A stretch of 55,113 nt of DNA from an uncultured Terriglobales bacterium (GCA_955652395.1 CATPBJ010000183.1:1-55113), one strand, 5' to 3'. Shown: positions 32,919 through 42,477, counted from the stretch's first letter. The notes: generated by a model from the sequence alone, not told the origin. Numbers and translations: made by a program.

Positions 32919-34301
32919 ATGCGTTATCTGCCTAAATCTCCCGCCGACCGCAAAGCCATGCTGCAGGCCATGGGGGCGAGCTCGATTGATGATTTGTTCT
33001 CACCCATCCCCGCCGAATACCGCCTGGAGCGGGACCTCAAAGTGCCGCGCCAGATGGCTGAGTCCGAGATCGTGGACTGGTTTCGCGAGCGCTCCCGCGA
33101 AAACGGCGACAGCTATGCCAGCTTTCTCGGCGCCGGTGCCTACTCGCACTACCGACCGGTCATCATCGATTCGTTGATCTCGCGCGGCGAATTCCTGACC
33201 GCCTATACTCCGTATCAAGCGGAGATTTCGCAGGGCACGTTGCAGGCGATCTTTGAGTTTCAGACCATGATTTGCGAACTCACCGGTATGGAAGTTGCCA
33301 ATGCTTCCATGTACGACGGTTCGACTGCCGCGGCTGAGGCTGTGATGATGGCCGTGCGTCTTACCGGCCGGCGCTCGGTAGTCATTGCGCGAAGTGTGCA
33401 TCCGGAATATCGCGAGGTGCTGACCACGTACGCGCATCATCAGAACCTGCCTCTCTCTACATCCCCGTTTAAAGACGACGGGCGGCTGGATCTGGACGGG
33501 TTGGACGAATCCATCACGGCGGATACAGCCTGCGTCTTGATCCAATCGCCAAATTTCTTCGGAACCATTGAGGACGTCTCCGCCATTGCCGAGATCGCGC
33601 ACCAGAAGGGCGCGATGCTGGTGGTATCGATCGCCGAAGCCGTTTCCCTCGGCATCGTCGAACCTCCGCGCCAGGCTGACGTAATAGCAATGGAAGCGCA
33701 GTCTTTTGGCGTGCCTCTCGGCTTCGGTGGTCCCTACTGCGGCGTGATTGCCACCCGCGAACAATTCGTTCGCCAGATGCCCGGACGGCTTGCCGGCCAG
33801 ACCACCGATCGTAACGGCAAACGCGGTTTCGTTCTGACTCTGGCCACGCGCGAGCAGCACATACGCCGGGAAAAAGCGACGTCGAATATTTGCACCAACC
33901 AGGCCCTGGTGGCGCTGATGGTGAATATCTTCATGACCATCTACGGCAAAGTCGGGCTGAAGGAACTCGCCAAACAGAATTTGGCCAAGACCGCTTACGC
34001 CGCCGCTCAATTCGGAAAGCATGCCAAGGTCCTCTTCTCCGGTTCGCCGCGTTTCAACGAATTCGTGGTGCAGACCAGCGAAGACCCGTACGCCATCAAC
34101 AGCCGTATTTTGGGACACAAAATTGTGGGCGGGCTTCCTTTGAAGAAGTTTTATCCGGAGTTAGGTAATGCCGCGCTGTGGTGCTGCACCGAGTTGACTA
34201 CGCGCAGTGCGATCGACACCGCAGGCGGCCTGGTCGCCGAAAGTGAACGCTCGGTAGGAGCCGCTAAAGAAGAGGTCGACGCGCAGGAGGTGGCACGTTG
34301 A
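32919..34301 (+). CDS. gcvPA: Glycine dehydrogenase (decarboxylating) subunit 1
   Basis: This 460-residue N-terminal half of the split P-protein decarboxylates glycine together with subunit 2. It begins [20 protein letters not shown] and has [40 protein letters not shown] and [20 protein letters not shown], then [18 protein letters not shown]. Subunit 1 lacks the PLP-lysine, as expected. It overlaps gcvPB by 4 bp. Split P-proteins are usual in Acidobacteria, Firmicutes and thermophiles. Confidence 0.96.
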   Translation: MRYLPKSPADRKAMLQAMGASSIDDLFSPIPAEYRLERDLKVPRQMAESEIVDWFRERSRENGDSYASFLGAGAYSHYRPVIIDSLISRGEFLTAYTPYQAEISQGTLQAIFEFQTMICELTGMEVANASMYDGSTAAAEAVMMAVRLTGRRSVVIARSVHPEYREVLTTYAHHQNLPLSTSPFKDDGRLDLDGLDESITADTACVLIQSPNFFGTIEDVSAIAEIAHQKGAMLVVSIAEAVSLGIVEPPRQADVIAMEAQSFGVPLGFGGPYCGVIATREQFVRQMPGRLAGQTTDRNGKRGFVLTLATREQHIRREKATSNICTNQALVALMVNIFMTIYGKVGLKELAKQNLAKTAYAAAQFGKHAKVLFSGSPRFNEFVVQTSEDPYAINSRILGHKIVGGLPLKKFYPELGNAALWCCTELTTRSAIDTAGGLVAESERSVGAAKEEVDAQEVAR

Positions 34302-35788
34302 AGCATGTGACGCGCAAGGCCACCCGGAATGTCAATCAGAATGAAGGTTTGATTTTCGAGAAGTCGTCGTCAGGAAAGGCCGCCTGGAAACTGCCCCCAC
34401 TCGATGTACCAGCGGTGGATACTGCAGCGCTGCTCGGCCCATCGGAGAGGAAAGACCTGGGCAACATGCCCGAAATCAGCGAAATCGAAATCATTCGCCA
34501 CTTCACCCGGCTGTCAACCTGGAACTATGCCATCGATCTGGGCATGTATCCGCTGGGTTCATGCACCATGAAGTACAACCCCCGCGTGAATGAACTGGTG
34601 GTCCGCCTCGACGGCCTGGCCAACGGACATCCTTACCAGCCCGAGCCAATTTCGCAGGGGGCTCTCCGCATCATCAAGACCTTGAGCGAATGCCTCACCG
34701 AAATCACCGGCATGGATGCCATCACCCTGCAACCCGCCGCCGGAGCGCATGGCGAGCTGACGGGACTTCTCATGGTCCGTGCCTATCATGAGTCGAACGG
34801 CGATCCCCGCAAGAAGATTCTGATCCCTGATTCCGCGCATGGCACCAATCCAGCCACCGCGGCCATGGTCGGCTATAAAGTAGAAAATTTGAAGTCCAAT
34901 GCAGAGGGCATGGTGGATGTGGCCGCACTCACCGCGCAAATGAATGAAGACGTCGCTGCGCTCATGCTCACCAACCCCAACACGCTAGGAGTCTTCGAGC
35001 AGGAAATCCACAAAATCGCAGAGATCATGCATGCCAAGGGCGGCCTGCTCTACATGGACGGCGCCAACATGAACGCCCTCGTGGGGAAAGTCCGTCCCGG
35101 CGACTTCGGCGTCGACGTGATGCACCTGAACCTGCATAAGACTTTCTCCACTCCTCACGGCGGCGGCGGTCCAGGCTCCGGTCCCGTGGCCGTGAAGCAG
35201 AAACTTGAACAGTTCCTGCCCACGCCCGTCCCCATTACCAAGCCCGATGGTACTTTGGGCTTCGAATATAGTCGGCCGCAATCGGTCGGCCGGGTACGCG
35301 CCTTTCATGGCAATTTCGGAATGTTCGTCCGTGCCCTGGCTTATATTCTCGCCAACGGTCCCGACGGCCTGCGCCAGACCACCGAAGACGCTGTGCTCAA
35401 CGCCAACTACATTCGCAAAGGCCTCGAAGGCGTGTACGATCTGCCCTATTCGACTCCCAGCATGCACGAAGTGGTTTTCAGCGATAAGCTGCAAGCCAGG
35501 AAGGGCGTGAAGACGATGGACATCGCCAAACGCCTGATCGACTACGGTTTCCACCCTTACACGACTGCCTTTCCGCTGATCGTGCCCGGCGCACTGATGA
35601 TCGAACCGACGGAGAGCGAGCCTAAGGAAGAGCTGGACCTCTTCATCGAGGCCATGAAGTCCATCGCCGAGGAAGTTGAGGAAGATCCGCAGACTGTGCT
35701 GGACGCGCCCCACTCCACGCGTGTTTCCCGGTTGGACGAAACCGCCGCTGCGCGCAAGCCCGTGCTCAGGTGGAAACCAGGGTCTTAA
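34298..35788 (+). CDS. gcvPB: Glycine dehydrogenase (decarboxylating) subunit 2
   Basis: This 496-residue PLP-bearing half of the split P-protein has the Schiff-base lysine at residue about 281 in [20 protein letters not shown]. The start is TTG at 34298, with GGAGG seven bases upstream inside gcvPA. The N-terminus ([20 protein letters not shown]) is longer than in most subunit 2 proteins. Conserved parts include [20 protein letters not shown] and [20 protein letters not shown]. The stop codon is embedded in a dispersed repeat, and the GxxExxY gene on the other strand overlaps its last 23 bp tail to tail. Confidence 0.96.
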   Translation: MKHVTRKATRNVNQNEGLIFEKSSSGKAAWKLPPLDVPAVDTAALLGPSERKDLGNMPEISEIEIIRHFTRLSTWNYAIDLGMYPLGSCTMKYNPRVNELVVRLDGLANGHPYQPEPISQGALRIIKTLSECLTEITGMDAITLQPAAGAHGELTGLLMVRAYHESNGDPRKKILIPDSAHGTNPATAAMVGYKVENLKSNAEGMVDVAALTAQMNEDVAALMLTNPNTLGVFEQEIHKIAEIMHAKGGLLYMDGANMNALVGKVRPGDFGVDVMHLNLHKTFSTPHGGGGPGSGPVAVKQKLEQFLPTPVPITKPDGTLGFEYSRPQSVGRVRAFHGNFGMFVRALAYILANGPDGLRQTTEDAVLNANYIRKGLEGVYDLPYSTPSMHEVVFSDKLQARKGVKTMDIAKRLIDYGFHPYTTAFPLIVPGALMIEPTESEPKEELDLFIEAMKSIAEEVEEDPQTVLDAPHSTRVSRLDETAAARKPVLRWKPGS

Positions 35789-36193
35789 ACACGGAGGACA
35801 CAGAGGAGACGGAGGGTGGTTCGCCTTGCACCATTCGGCGAATCCCACCGCGCAGGTGAACCACGTTGAAATTGCTCAGCAATCCAACATACTTCCCGCT
35901 CAACTTTAGAAAAGTAATTAGCGGTGCTTGATGGACCGGCATAGTTGCGTCCACCGCCTTGATTTCGACGACTAGGGTATTTTCCACGAGAATGTCCAGT
36001 CTGAATCCCAGATCGATCCGCTCACCGTCATAGTTCACTGGCAGGGGAAGATGCGCGGCGGTTCGAAGTCCGCGTTTTCTCCATTCGTGGACCAGACAAG
36101 CCTCGTACACACTCTCCAGGAATCCCGGCCCGAGCGCCGTATGGACTTTCATCGCAGATCCACGACGGTGCCGCTGATTTCATTAAAGTGCAT
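35766..36193 (-). pseudogene. Frameshifted GxxExxY protein (PD-(D/E)XK nuclease-like)
   Basis: The main frame (35766-36152) encodes MKVHTALGPGFLESVYEACL, whose GPGFLESVYE is the GxxExxY signature. It continues with IDLGFRLDILVENTLVVEIK, where Asp 53, Glu 63 and Lys 65 fit the D-(x)n-ExK pattern of PD-(D/E)XK nucleases, then HQAPLITFLKLSGKYVGLLS. Upstream, MHFNEISGTVVDLR (from ATG 36193) is the usual N-terminus of the family but is out of frame by one base and stops at TGA 36149-36151. The C-terminus, [15 protein letters not shown], is translated straight through repeat copy 3. The gene is bracketed by inverted copies of the repeat (35785-35815, 36198-36227). Confidence 0.75.
35785..35815 (+). 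repeat. ACGGAGG-type dispersed repeat, copy 3
   Basis: TTAAACACGGAGGACACAGA is followed by GGAGACGGAGG. It contains the gcvPB stop (TAA 35786-35788) and, on the minus strand, the last codons of the GxxExxY gene. It is oriented toward that gene. Confidence 0.8.
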
Positions 36194-36197
36194 CGAC

Positions 36198-36227
36198 TCT
36201 GTGTCCTCCGTCACCTCCGTGGTTTCA
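36198..36227 (-). repeat. ACGGAGG-type dispersed repeat, copy 4
   Basis: The minus strand reads TGAAACCACGGAGGTGACGG followed by AGGACACAGAG. It lies directly upstream of the GxxExxY gene's ATG (36193), is inverted relative to copy 3, and points inward across the gene. Confidence 0.8.
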
Positions 36228-36300
36228 CTAGAAGTGCCGGGGGTAGTCTGTGACGTTCGTCACATGATTAAGGAGGTGCATCACAACGAAACGGCTCTGG

Positions 36301-36327
36301 TCCTCGGTGTCCTCTGTGGTTAAATTC
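36301..36327 (-). repeat. ACGGAGG-type dispersed repeat, copy 5
   Basis: The minus strand reads GAATTTAACCACAGAGGACA followed by CCGAGGA. It ends three bases before the start of the TMTC-like gene and has the same orientation as copy 4, about 100 bp away. Confidence 0.7.
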
Positions 36328-36329
36328 TC

Positions 36330-38183
36330 TTGTTGCCAATTCCTGCAGAGCCAGCGGGTCCTTTCTCCTCGCCCGAAAAGCGCAACGTAATTTTGTGCCT
36401 CCTCCTTGTCGTCGCTACACTCGCGCTCTACAACCCGGTCAACCGCCACCCTTTCGTCAACTACGACGACGACCGCTACGTCACCGAGAACCCTCACGTC
36501 CACAACGGCCTGAACTGGGACACCATCGCCTGGGCCTTCACCGCCAAGGAGCAGGGAAACTGGCACCCGATCACCTGGCTGTCTCACTCGCTCGACTATC
36601 AACTGTTCCACCAGAATCCTACCGGACACCACTTCGCCAGCCTCCTGATCCACGCCGCGAACGCCGTTCTTTTATTCTTGTTGCTGATCTATGCCACCGC
36701 CCGCTTCGGACCGAGCTTGTTCGTTGCGGCGCTGTTCGCGCTTCATCCCATGAATGTTGAATCGGTAGCCTGGGTGGCGGAGCGCAAGAACGTCCTCAGC
36801 ACCTTCTTCTTCTTCGCAGCGCTCGCTGCCTACTGCTGGTATGTGCGGAAACCCGACTGGCGGCGATACCTAGCCTTTGCCGCCCTGTTTGCCTTGGGGC
36901 TGATGTCAAAGCCGATGGTCATCACTCTTCCGTTTGTGCTCTTGTTGCTGGACTATTGGCCCGTGAACAGGATTCAGGGAGGTCCAGTGGGTGCGCTGCC
37001 GATTACGCAAGCGCCGCTGTCCAAACTGCTCGTCGAGAAACTGCCCCTGCTCGCTCTTTCCGCCACCAGCGCCGTGATCACAATGCAGGCCCAGCGGGCG
37101 GGTGGCGCCATGCGCTCTATCGCGCAATTTTCCCTCAGTGTTCGTCTGCAAAATGCGGTTGTGGCATACGCCACTTACTTGTGGAAGATGATCTGGCCGT
37201 CTCATCTGGCCCCAGTCTATCCTCATCCGGGAGATTCGCTGGCCGTGTGGCAGGTGGCGACATCCGCGCTGGTGCTGCTGGCGGTGACTGGCGTGGTGCT
37301 GAGGTTCGGCTCCAGGCGATATCTGATGACTGGGTGGCTGTGGTTCCTGGGGACCTTGGTGCCAGTCATTGGCCTGGTGCAAGTCGGCGACCAGGGTATG
37401 GCAGACCGTTATGCCTATATCCCGCTCATTGGAATTTTTGTGATGATCGCGTGGACGGCCGCGGACCTGACCGATTCGTATCAGATTGGTCTTAGAGCAC
37501 GCATGATTCCCGCGGCATGCGTTCTGCTCGTTCTGTCTTTCGCCACGAATCGGCAACTCGGCTATTGGTCGAGCAACTACGATCTCTGGACGCACGCGCT
37601 CGCCGTGACCGATAGAAATTTCGTGGCGCAGAACAATCTGGGCGGCGCACTCCTGCTGCTCGGCAAACCAGACGAAGCCTATACACATTTCCAGGCTGCG
37701 GCCGAGATTAATCCAAACGATCCCATGAGCCACTCCAACATGGGCGCCTACCTGCAGCAACGTGGAAAACTGTCAGAGGCGATGGAGCAGTACGAGCGCA
37801 CCATCAGCCTCACTTCTGACGCCGGCTTGCTGTCGGCAACCTACGCCAACCTTGGCGCCGCCTGTCGCCAGCTCGGCGAAGACGACAAAGCACGCGACAG
37901 TTACGACCATGCTTTGCGGCTGAATCCCAATCAGTCCAATGCTTATCTGGGCCTGGGTCAGTTGCTGGAAAAACAAGACCGACTGGATGACGCCATCCAC
38001 AATTATTCAAAATCGGTCGAACTGCGCCCGACCGATATGGGATTTCTGCTTCTAGGTCATGCTCTCGAGAGCGCCGGCCGTCGCCCGGAAGCGCTGGCAG
38101 CCTACCAGACTGCCTTGAAGCTCTCCCCCGAAATGCCAGAAGCCCAGCATGCGGTGGATGCGCTGTCCGGAAAGCCGCGCTGA
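36330..38183 (+). CDS. TMTC-like membrane glycosyltransferase with C-terminal TPR repeats
   Basis: In this 617-residue protein, residues about 18-410 hold about ten hydrophobic helices with FVNYDDDRYVTENPHVHNGL, YDD and TWLSHSLDYQLFHQ luminal/periplasmic loop motifs. Such motifs resemble GT-C fold O-mannosyltransferases and TMTC proteins (acidic DD pair in the first loop). Residues about 430-610 form four to five TPR units (FVAQNNLGGALLLLGKPDEA, MSHSNMGAYLQQRGKLSEAM, QSNAYLGLGQLLEKQDRLDD). It probably transfers a lipid-linked sugar to exported proteins; acceptor and sugar are unknown. The start is TTG at 36330 directly after a repeat copy. Confidence 0.85.
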   Translation: MLPIPAEPAGPFSSPEKRNVILCLLLVVATLALYNPVNRHPFVNYDDDRYVTENPHVHNGLNWDTIAWAFTAKEQGNWHPITWLSHSLDYQLFHQNPTGHHFASLLIHAANAVLLFLLLIYATARFGPSLFVAALFALHPMNVESVAWVAERKNVLSTFFFFAALAAYCWYVRKPDWRRYLAFAALFALGLMSKPMVITLPFVLLLLDYWPVNRIQGGPVGALPITQAPLSKLLVEKLPLLALSATSAVITMQAQRAGGAMRSIAQFSLSVRLQNAVVAYATYLWKMIWPSHLAPVYPHPGDSLAVWQVATSALVLLAVTGVVLRFGSRRYLMTGWLWFLGTLVPVIGLVQVGDQGMADRYAYIPLIGIFVMIAWTAADLTDSYQIGLRARMIPAACVLLVLSFATNRQLGYWSSNYDLWTHALAVTDRNFVAQNNLGGALLLLGKPDEAYTHFQAAAEINPNDPMSHSNMGAYLQQRGKLSEAMEQYERTISLTSDAGLLSATYANLGAACRQLGEDDKARDSYDHALRLNPNQSNAYLGLGQLLEKQDRLDDAIHNYSKSVELRPTDMGFLLLGHALESAGRRPEALAAYQTALKLSPEMPEAQHAVDALSGKPR

Positions 38184-38206
38184 CCCCACCGCACGTTAAT
38201 TAATTC

Positions 38207-38740
38207 CTACTTCTTTTCGCTGATGTCCACCGAAGCGCGCGTCTTCTCCCAGTCCAGGTGCATTGCGCAGGTCGACCCCGTCTGATCGAAGCCGATCGTG
38301 AAATTCTCCACCGGCGAAGGCACTTGCGACACCCTCATGTCCGCGCGGACAAGATCTTCTCCCTCGCCCGGATAAGGAATACCCCACTCCCCAGTCTTCT
38401 TGCTGATGATCAGGACCCACTTGTCGGCGTTAGGGACGGTAAAGAGCGTGTAGCTTCCCGCAGGAACATCCTTGCCTCCGATGTTCAGGTTCGTGTCCGT
38501 GACCAGCGTGGTGGCATCATTGGCTCCGGTTCGCCATACCTCACCGTAAGGCACCAGTCCGCCAAAAATCTTGCGACCTTTCATCCGCGGACTGGAGTAG
38601 TCACTCTTGATGGTCTTGCCGTCCGCGAACTTGCACTGCGCCTGGGCCGCCGGGCTGGGACGCTTGCTCGCATCCTGGGCACAGGCCAGAAGGGTAAACA
38701 CCGGCAGCAAGAGAACGACGATTGCGATACGTATCTTCAT
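38207..38740 (-). CDS. DUF2911 family exported lipoprotein
   Basis: The ATG at 38740 (AAGGAGAG upstream) gives 177 residues with a signal and lipobox-like FTLLAC (Cys about 20). The mature domain has SDYSSPRMKGRKIFGGLVPY and GEVWRTGANDATTLVTDTNL, then VPAGSYTLFTVPNADKWVLI, the core of the DUF2911 family. The family's function is unknown. Convergent with the TMTC-like gene. Confidence 0.88.
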   Translation of the reverse strand: MKIRIAIVVLLLPVFTLLACAQDASKRPSPAAQAQCKFADGKTIKSDYSSPRMKGRKIFGGLVPYGEVWRTGANDATTLVTDTNLNIGGKDVPAGSYTLFTVPNADKWVLIISKKTGEWGIPYPGEGEDLVRADMRVSQVPSPVENFTIGFDQTGSTCAMHLDWEKTRASVDISEKK

Positions 38741-38767
38741 GGATCTCTCCTTGGGAACTCTCAGCGA

Positions 38768-38843
38768 TTGACAATTAGCAATTAGCATCAAGCCTTGGCG
38801 CCAGTGATGACCCGGCTGCCAAGGGCCAATTGTCAATTGCTAA
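38768..38843. repeat. AATTGC-type inverted repeat block
   Basis: TTGACAATTAGCAATTAGC near 38768-38786 and CAATTGTCAATTGCTAA at 38827-38843 share TTGACAATT and TTAGCAATT blocks in inverted orientation. They lie upstream of the DUF2911 gene in a stretch that carries no gene. Confidence 0.55.
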
Positions 38844-38924
38844 GTGCTTTGACGTAACTTCGAAAACTTGGACAGCGAACGTTCGCAATTATGCCCCACG
38901 CAACCCACCCGATACAATCAAGCC

Positions 38925-39179
38925 ATGGCAGTATTCGACGAGAAGCAGGAAGAACTGGAGCATTACGAAACCATGATGGGCGTCCCGCGGGGACGGCTGG
39001 CCGTGACCATGGATATGATCACCGACGCCATGGCGCTGGTCGGCCAGCACGGCGTCTACTGCCAAAGCCAGCGCTGGCCGGGCAAGCCAGTCCTCGACAT
39101 CCAGTTGGTGATGAAGGGCCTCACCGACGCGAAAGAACTGATTCAGAGCGTGATGGAAGAGTTGAAAAAGAAATCTTAA
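38925..39179 (+). CDS. Small hypothetical cytoplasmic protein
   Basis: The ATG at 38925 opens 84 residues, MAVFDEKQEELEHYETMMGV, then PRGRLAVTMDMITDAMALVG and a charged helical C-terminus VMEELKKKS. A longer frame from 38868 adds a non-family-like prefix. No signal, membrane helix or metal motif is seen except one Cys. I do not recognise the family. Confidence 0.65.
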   Translation: MAVFDEKQEELEHYETMMGVPRGRLAVTMDMITDAMALVGQHGVYCQSQRWPGKPVLDIQLVMKGLTDAKELIQSVMEELKKKS

Positions 39180-39220
39180 AAAATGCAAGCCACCGGCCAG
39201 TTCGAGTTTTGCTCGGTGCT

Positions 39221-39245
39221 GCTCTGTGTCCTCCGTGGTTAATCC
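39221..39245 (-). repeat. ACGGAGG-type dispersed repeat, copy 6
   Basis: The minus strand reads TTAACCACGGAGGACACAGA, the clearest copy. It starts about 8 bp after the fadE stop in minus-strand sense, in the convergent gap between the 84-residue gene and fadE. Confidence 0.8.
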
Positions 39246-39249
39246 CGGT

Positions 39250-41049
39250 TTACGCCAGCGTGTACTTTCCCCGCTCAATTATCTTTTGCGCGATCTGCTG
39301 CCGCAGTTCAATCGTGTTGAACGGTTCGTGCTTCACCAGGCGGCGCAAGATTGCCAACTGGGTGCGCAGCATGTCACCCTCGGCCACCGCCGCGATGATC
39401 TTCTTTGCCGCGGCTTCGATCTTGTCCATGGCTTGCGAGAGATAGACGCGAGTCATGGCGATCGCTGGCGCCGCTGCCGCTTTGCCATTCTGTTGGACCA
39501 TCTTCTGGGTCCGCAGCGCCGCCGACTCCATGGCATAGGTCTCGATCACCATCTCAGCGATCGCGCCCATCACTTCCTGCTGGTCCTGGATGGCCTGCAT
39601 ATATTTTTGGGTCGCGGCGCCGGCTGCAAACAGGCCCAGCTTCTTGGCCTGTGCCACCAGTTTGCGTTCTTCCCCCAAGGGGCCTTCCAGTTCCTCGCCT
39701 ACGCTCGGCCCAGCGAGTACTTCGTCCATCAGTTTTTTGATGGCAGGCATCAGGGGCAACTGTCCCGACATGGCTCGTTTGAGCAGGAAGCCGGTGATGA
39801 TCAGGCGGTTGATCTCATTGGTGCCTTCGAAGATGCGATTGATGCGGGCATCGCGGTAGGCGCGCTCTGCGGGATATTCCTCGACAAAACCGTACCCGCC
39901 ATAAATCTGGACGGTTTCGTCAACCACGTAATCGATCATCTCCGAGCCCCACACCTTGAGAATGGAGCACTCCACCGCGTACTCCTCGATCGCCTTGCGT
40001 GTTTCTTTGGCGGCATCGCCGCTGGTTTTGTCCACCTCGTTGAGCGCCACATCCATCATGCCCACGGTGCGATAGACGAGTGCCTCGCCGACGTAGATCA
40101 AAGTCGCCATGTTAGCCAGCTTCTCGCGGACCAGACCGAAGTCGGCGATCACTTTGTTGAACGCCTTGCGCTGCTTGGCATAAGCAATAGCATTCTCCAG
40201 CGAGAGCCGCGCTCCGCCGACGCACATCGCGCCCAGCTTGAAACGTCCCACGTTGAGGATGTTAAAAGCGATGACGTGACCCTTGCCGACTTCCCCCAGC
40301 AGATTTTCCACCGGAACCTTGCAGTCGTTGAGAATCAGCGGACAGGTAGAAGATCCGCGGATGCCCATTTTGTGTTCTTCCGCGCCGATGGAGAATCCCG
40401 GAAAAGTCTTCTCCACTAGAAACGCACTGAACTTCTCGCCATCGACTTTAGCGAAGACAGTGAACAGGTCGGCAAAGCCGGCGTTGGTGATCCACATCTT
40501 TTCGCCGTTGAGGATGTAGTGTTTGCCGTCGGGCGAGAGTTGGGCGCGAGCGCGACAGTTCAGCGCGTCAGAACCGGAAGAAGCTTCAGACAGAGCATAG
40601 GCCCCGACGATCTCTCCAGCCGCGAGGCGTGGCAGGTATTTCTTCTTCTGCTGCTCTGTGCCGAAATAAACGATAGGCAGCGTGCCGATGCCGGTATGCC
40701 CGCCCCAGGTGGTTGCGAAGCCGGCGTACTTCGCAATGTGATCAGCGATCACGGCGGCGGTAATTTTGTCCATCTCGAGGCCACCGTAGGCTTCGGGAAT
40801 TTCGACTCCGCTCAGTCCCAGGTCTCCGGCTTTTTTGAGCAAATCGCGAGTGATGGAAAAGTCCTTGTGCTCCATCTTCTCGGCGTTGGGCAGGATCTCG
40901 TTGACCGCGAACTCCTCCGCCGTCTGCCCGATAAGCTGGTGCTGTTCGGTAAAATCCTCAGGTGTGAAGACCTCGTCAACCTTGCGTTCTTCGAGCAGAA
41001 AGCTGCCGCCCGAAATCTTGGTGCTGGGAATCGCGGAAATCGTCGCCAT
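39250..41049 (-). CDS. fadE: Acyl-CoA dehydrogenase
   Basis: This 599-residue FAD-dependent enzyme catalyses the first dehydrogenation of beta-oxidation. Signature segments include GALSEASSGSDALNCRARAQ-type flavin-loop sequence (YALSEASSGSDALN), MWITNAGFADLFTVFAKVDG, and the C-terminal QIYGGYGFVEEYPAERAYRD with RINRIFEGTNEINRL. The Glu of EGTNE is the expected catalytic base. The 200-residue C-terminal extension resembles the FadE of B. subtilis type (594 aa). Last gene of the fadN-fadA-fadE order. Confidence 0.95.
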   Translation of the reverse strand: MATISAIPSTKISGGSFLLEERKVDEVFTPEDFTEQHQLIGQTAEEFAVNEILPNAEKMEHKDFSITRDLLKKAGDLGLSGVEIPEAYGGLEMDKITAAVIADHIAKYAGFATTWGGHTGIGTLPIVYFGTEQQKKKYLPRLAAGEIVGAYALSEASSGSDALNCRARAQLSPDGKHYILNGEKMWITNAGFADLFTVFAKVDGEKFSAFLVEKTFPGFSIGAEEHKMGIRGSSTCPLILNDCKVPVENLLGEVGKGHVIAFNILNVGRFKLGAMCVGGARLSLENAIAYAKQRKAFNKVIADFGLVREKLANMATLIYVGEALVYRTVGMMDVALNEVDKTSGDAAKETRKAIEEYAVECSILKVWGSEMIDYVVDETVQIYGGYGFVEEYPAERAYRDARINRIFEGTNEINRLIITGFLLKRAMSGQLPLMPAIKKLMDEVLAGPSVGEELEGPLGEERKLVAQAKKLGLFAAGAATQKYMQAIQDQQEVMGAIAEMVIETYAMESAALRTQKMVQQNGKAAAAPAIAMTRVYLSQAMDKIEAAAKKIIAAVAEGDMLRTQLAILRRLVKHEPFNTIELRQQIAQKIIERGKYTLA

Positions 41050-41204
41050 TATTTACCTCACTTCGGTGCGCGGAAGAAGCCCGCCGGGAGAGCGTCGCGC
41101 AAAATCAATTGTAGTTCGATCACGGGTCCAACGATAGGCCCGAAGCTCTGGTCATCTTAGGTCTTTCATACCCGTATTCTAGGCGTCCCCTGCGTGCTTG
41201 GTGG

Positions 41205-42383
41205 TCAATTCAGATTTTCGAAGATACCGGCAGCACCCATTCCCCCGCCGACACACATGGTCACCAAGCCGTAGCGCACATTGCGCCGCTTCATCTCGCG
41301 AATGATGGTGGCCGTCAGCTTCGCCCCGGTGCATCCCAGCGGATGTCCCAGAGCAATCGCTCCCCCATTCGGATTCACCCGCTCGGGATCCAAGCCGGCC
41401 TCTTTGATCACGGCCAGCGACTGCACCGCAAATGCTTCGTTCAGTTCGATCACGTCGATGTCAGCGAGTTTGAGCCCCGCCATCTTCAAGGCCTTCGGGA
41501 TTGCAAATACCGGGCCAAGTCCCATCTCCTCCGGCTTGTATCCTGCCGTGGCGAAAGAAACGTAGCGGAGCAGCGGCGTGATTCCCAGCCCCTTTGCCCG
41601 CTCGGCGGACATTACCACCGCAGCCGCCGCTCCGTCGGAGGTTTGCGAGGAGTTCCCCGCGGTCACGGTTCCCTTGGCGTGAAAGACAGGCTTGAGAGCG
41701 AGCAGAGCCTCAAGCGAAGTGTCAGCCCGCGGGCCTTCATCCACTTTGAACACAAGTTCCTGCCGCTTTGGCTTCGACCCGTTCGGGGTGGTGAAGCTCA
41801 CGTTCACCGGCACCGTTTCATCCGTAAATTTCCCAGCTTGGATCGCAGCCAGTGCCTTCTGATGGCTGCGGAGCGAAAATTCGTCCGCCGCCTGCCGCGT
41901 GATGCCGAAGCGCTGCCCCAGCCGTTCAGCGGTGAGGCCCATGGTGAGGTACGCGTCGGGATAGTGGTCGACCAGCCATGGGTTGGGCGATATCTTGTGG
42001 CCGCCCATGGGAATCATGGACATCGATTCCGTTCCGCCCGCCACAATGATCTCCGCTCCGCCGCTCATGATACGCTCCGCCGCCATGGCAATCGCCTGCA
42101 GCCCGGAAGAGCAGAAGCGATTGATGGTGATCGCCGAAACCTCGACGGGCAACCCCGCCCGCAGCGCTGCGATGCGGGCAACGTTCATCCCTTGCTCAGC
42201 CTCGGGTGTGGCGCAGCCGAGGATTACATCTTCAATCTCTCTTGTATCCACCTGCGGCACGCGCTCAAGTGCGCCCTTGATGGCGGTAGCGGCAAGTTCA
42301 TCGGGACGGGTAGCGCGCAGGGTGCCCTTAAATGCGCGTCCCACAGGTGTGCGGACGGAGGAGGCAATGACGACTTCTCTCAT
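41205..42383 (-). CDS. fadA: Acetyl-CoA acyltransferase (3-ketoacyl-CoA thiolase)
   Basis: This 392-residue thiolase cleaves 3-ketoacyl-CoA to acetyl-CoA. The active Cys is residue 91 in ITINRFCSSGLQAIAMAAER. The NEAFA motif occurs in IDVIELNEAFAVQSLAVIKE, the His in GGAIALGHPLGCTGAKLTA, and the second Cys in TMCVGGGMGAAGIFENLN. Full length. It is the middle gene of fadN-fadA-fadE; the space on its 5-prime side is occupied by a degraded higBA pair on the opposite strand. Confidence 0.96.
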   Translation of the reverse strand: MREVVIASSVRTPVGRAFKGTLRATRPDELAATAIKGALERVPQVDTREIEDVILGCATPEAEQGMNVARIAALRAGLPVEVSAITINRFCSSGLQAIAMAAERIMSGGAEIIVAGGTESMSMIPMGGHKISPNPWLVDHYPDAYLTMGLTAERLGQRFGITRQAADEFSLRSHQKALAAIQAGKFTDETVPVNVSFTTPNGSKPKRQELVFKVDEGPRADTSLEALLALKPVFHAKGTVTAGNSSQTSDGAAAAVVMSAERAKGLGITPLLRYVSFATAGYKPEEMGLGPVFAIPKALKMAGLKLADIDVIELNEAFAVQSLAVIKEAGLDPERVNPNGGAIALGHPLGCTGAKLTATIIREMKRRNVRYGLVTMCVGGGMGAAGIFENLN

Positions 42384-42477
42384 AAAATTTTCGGTGGTCA
42401 GTGTGCGACAAGTCTAGCACCCAGCGATCGCGCCGGACCACAGACTGGAACCCACCCAAACAACTTGGATGCGTGCC

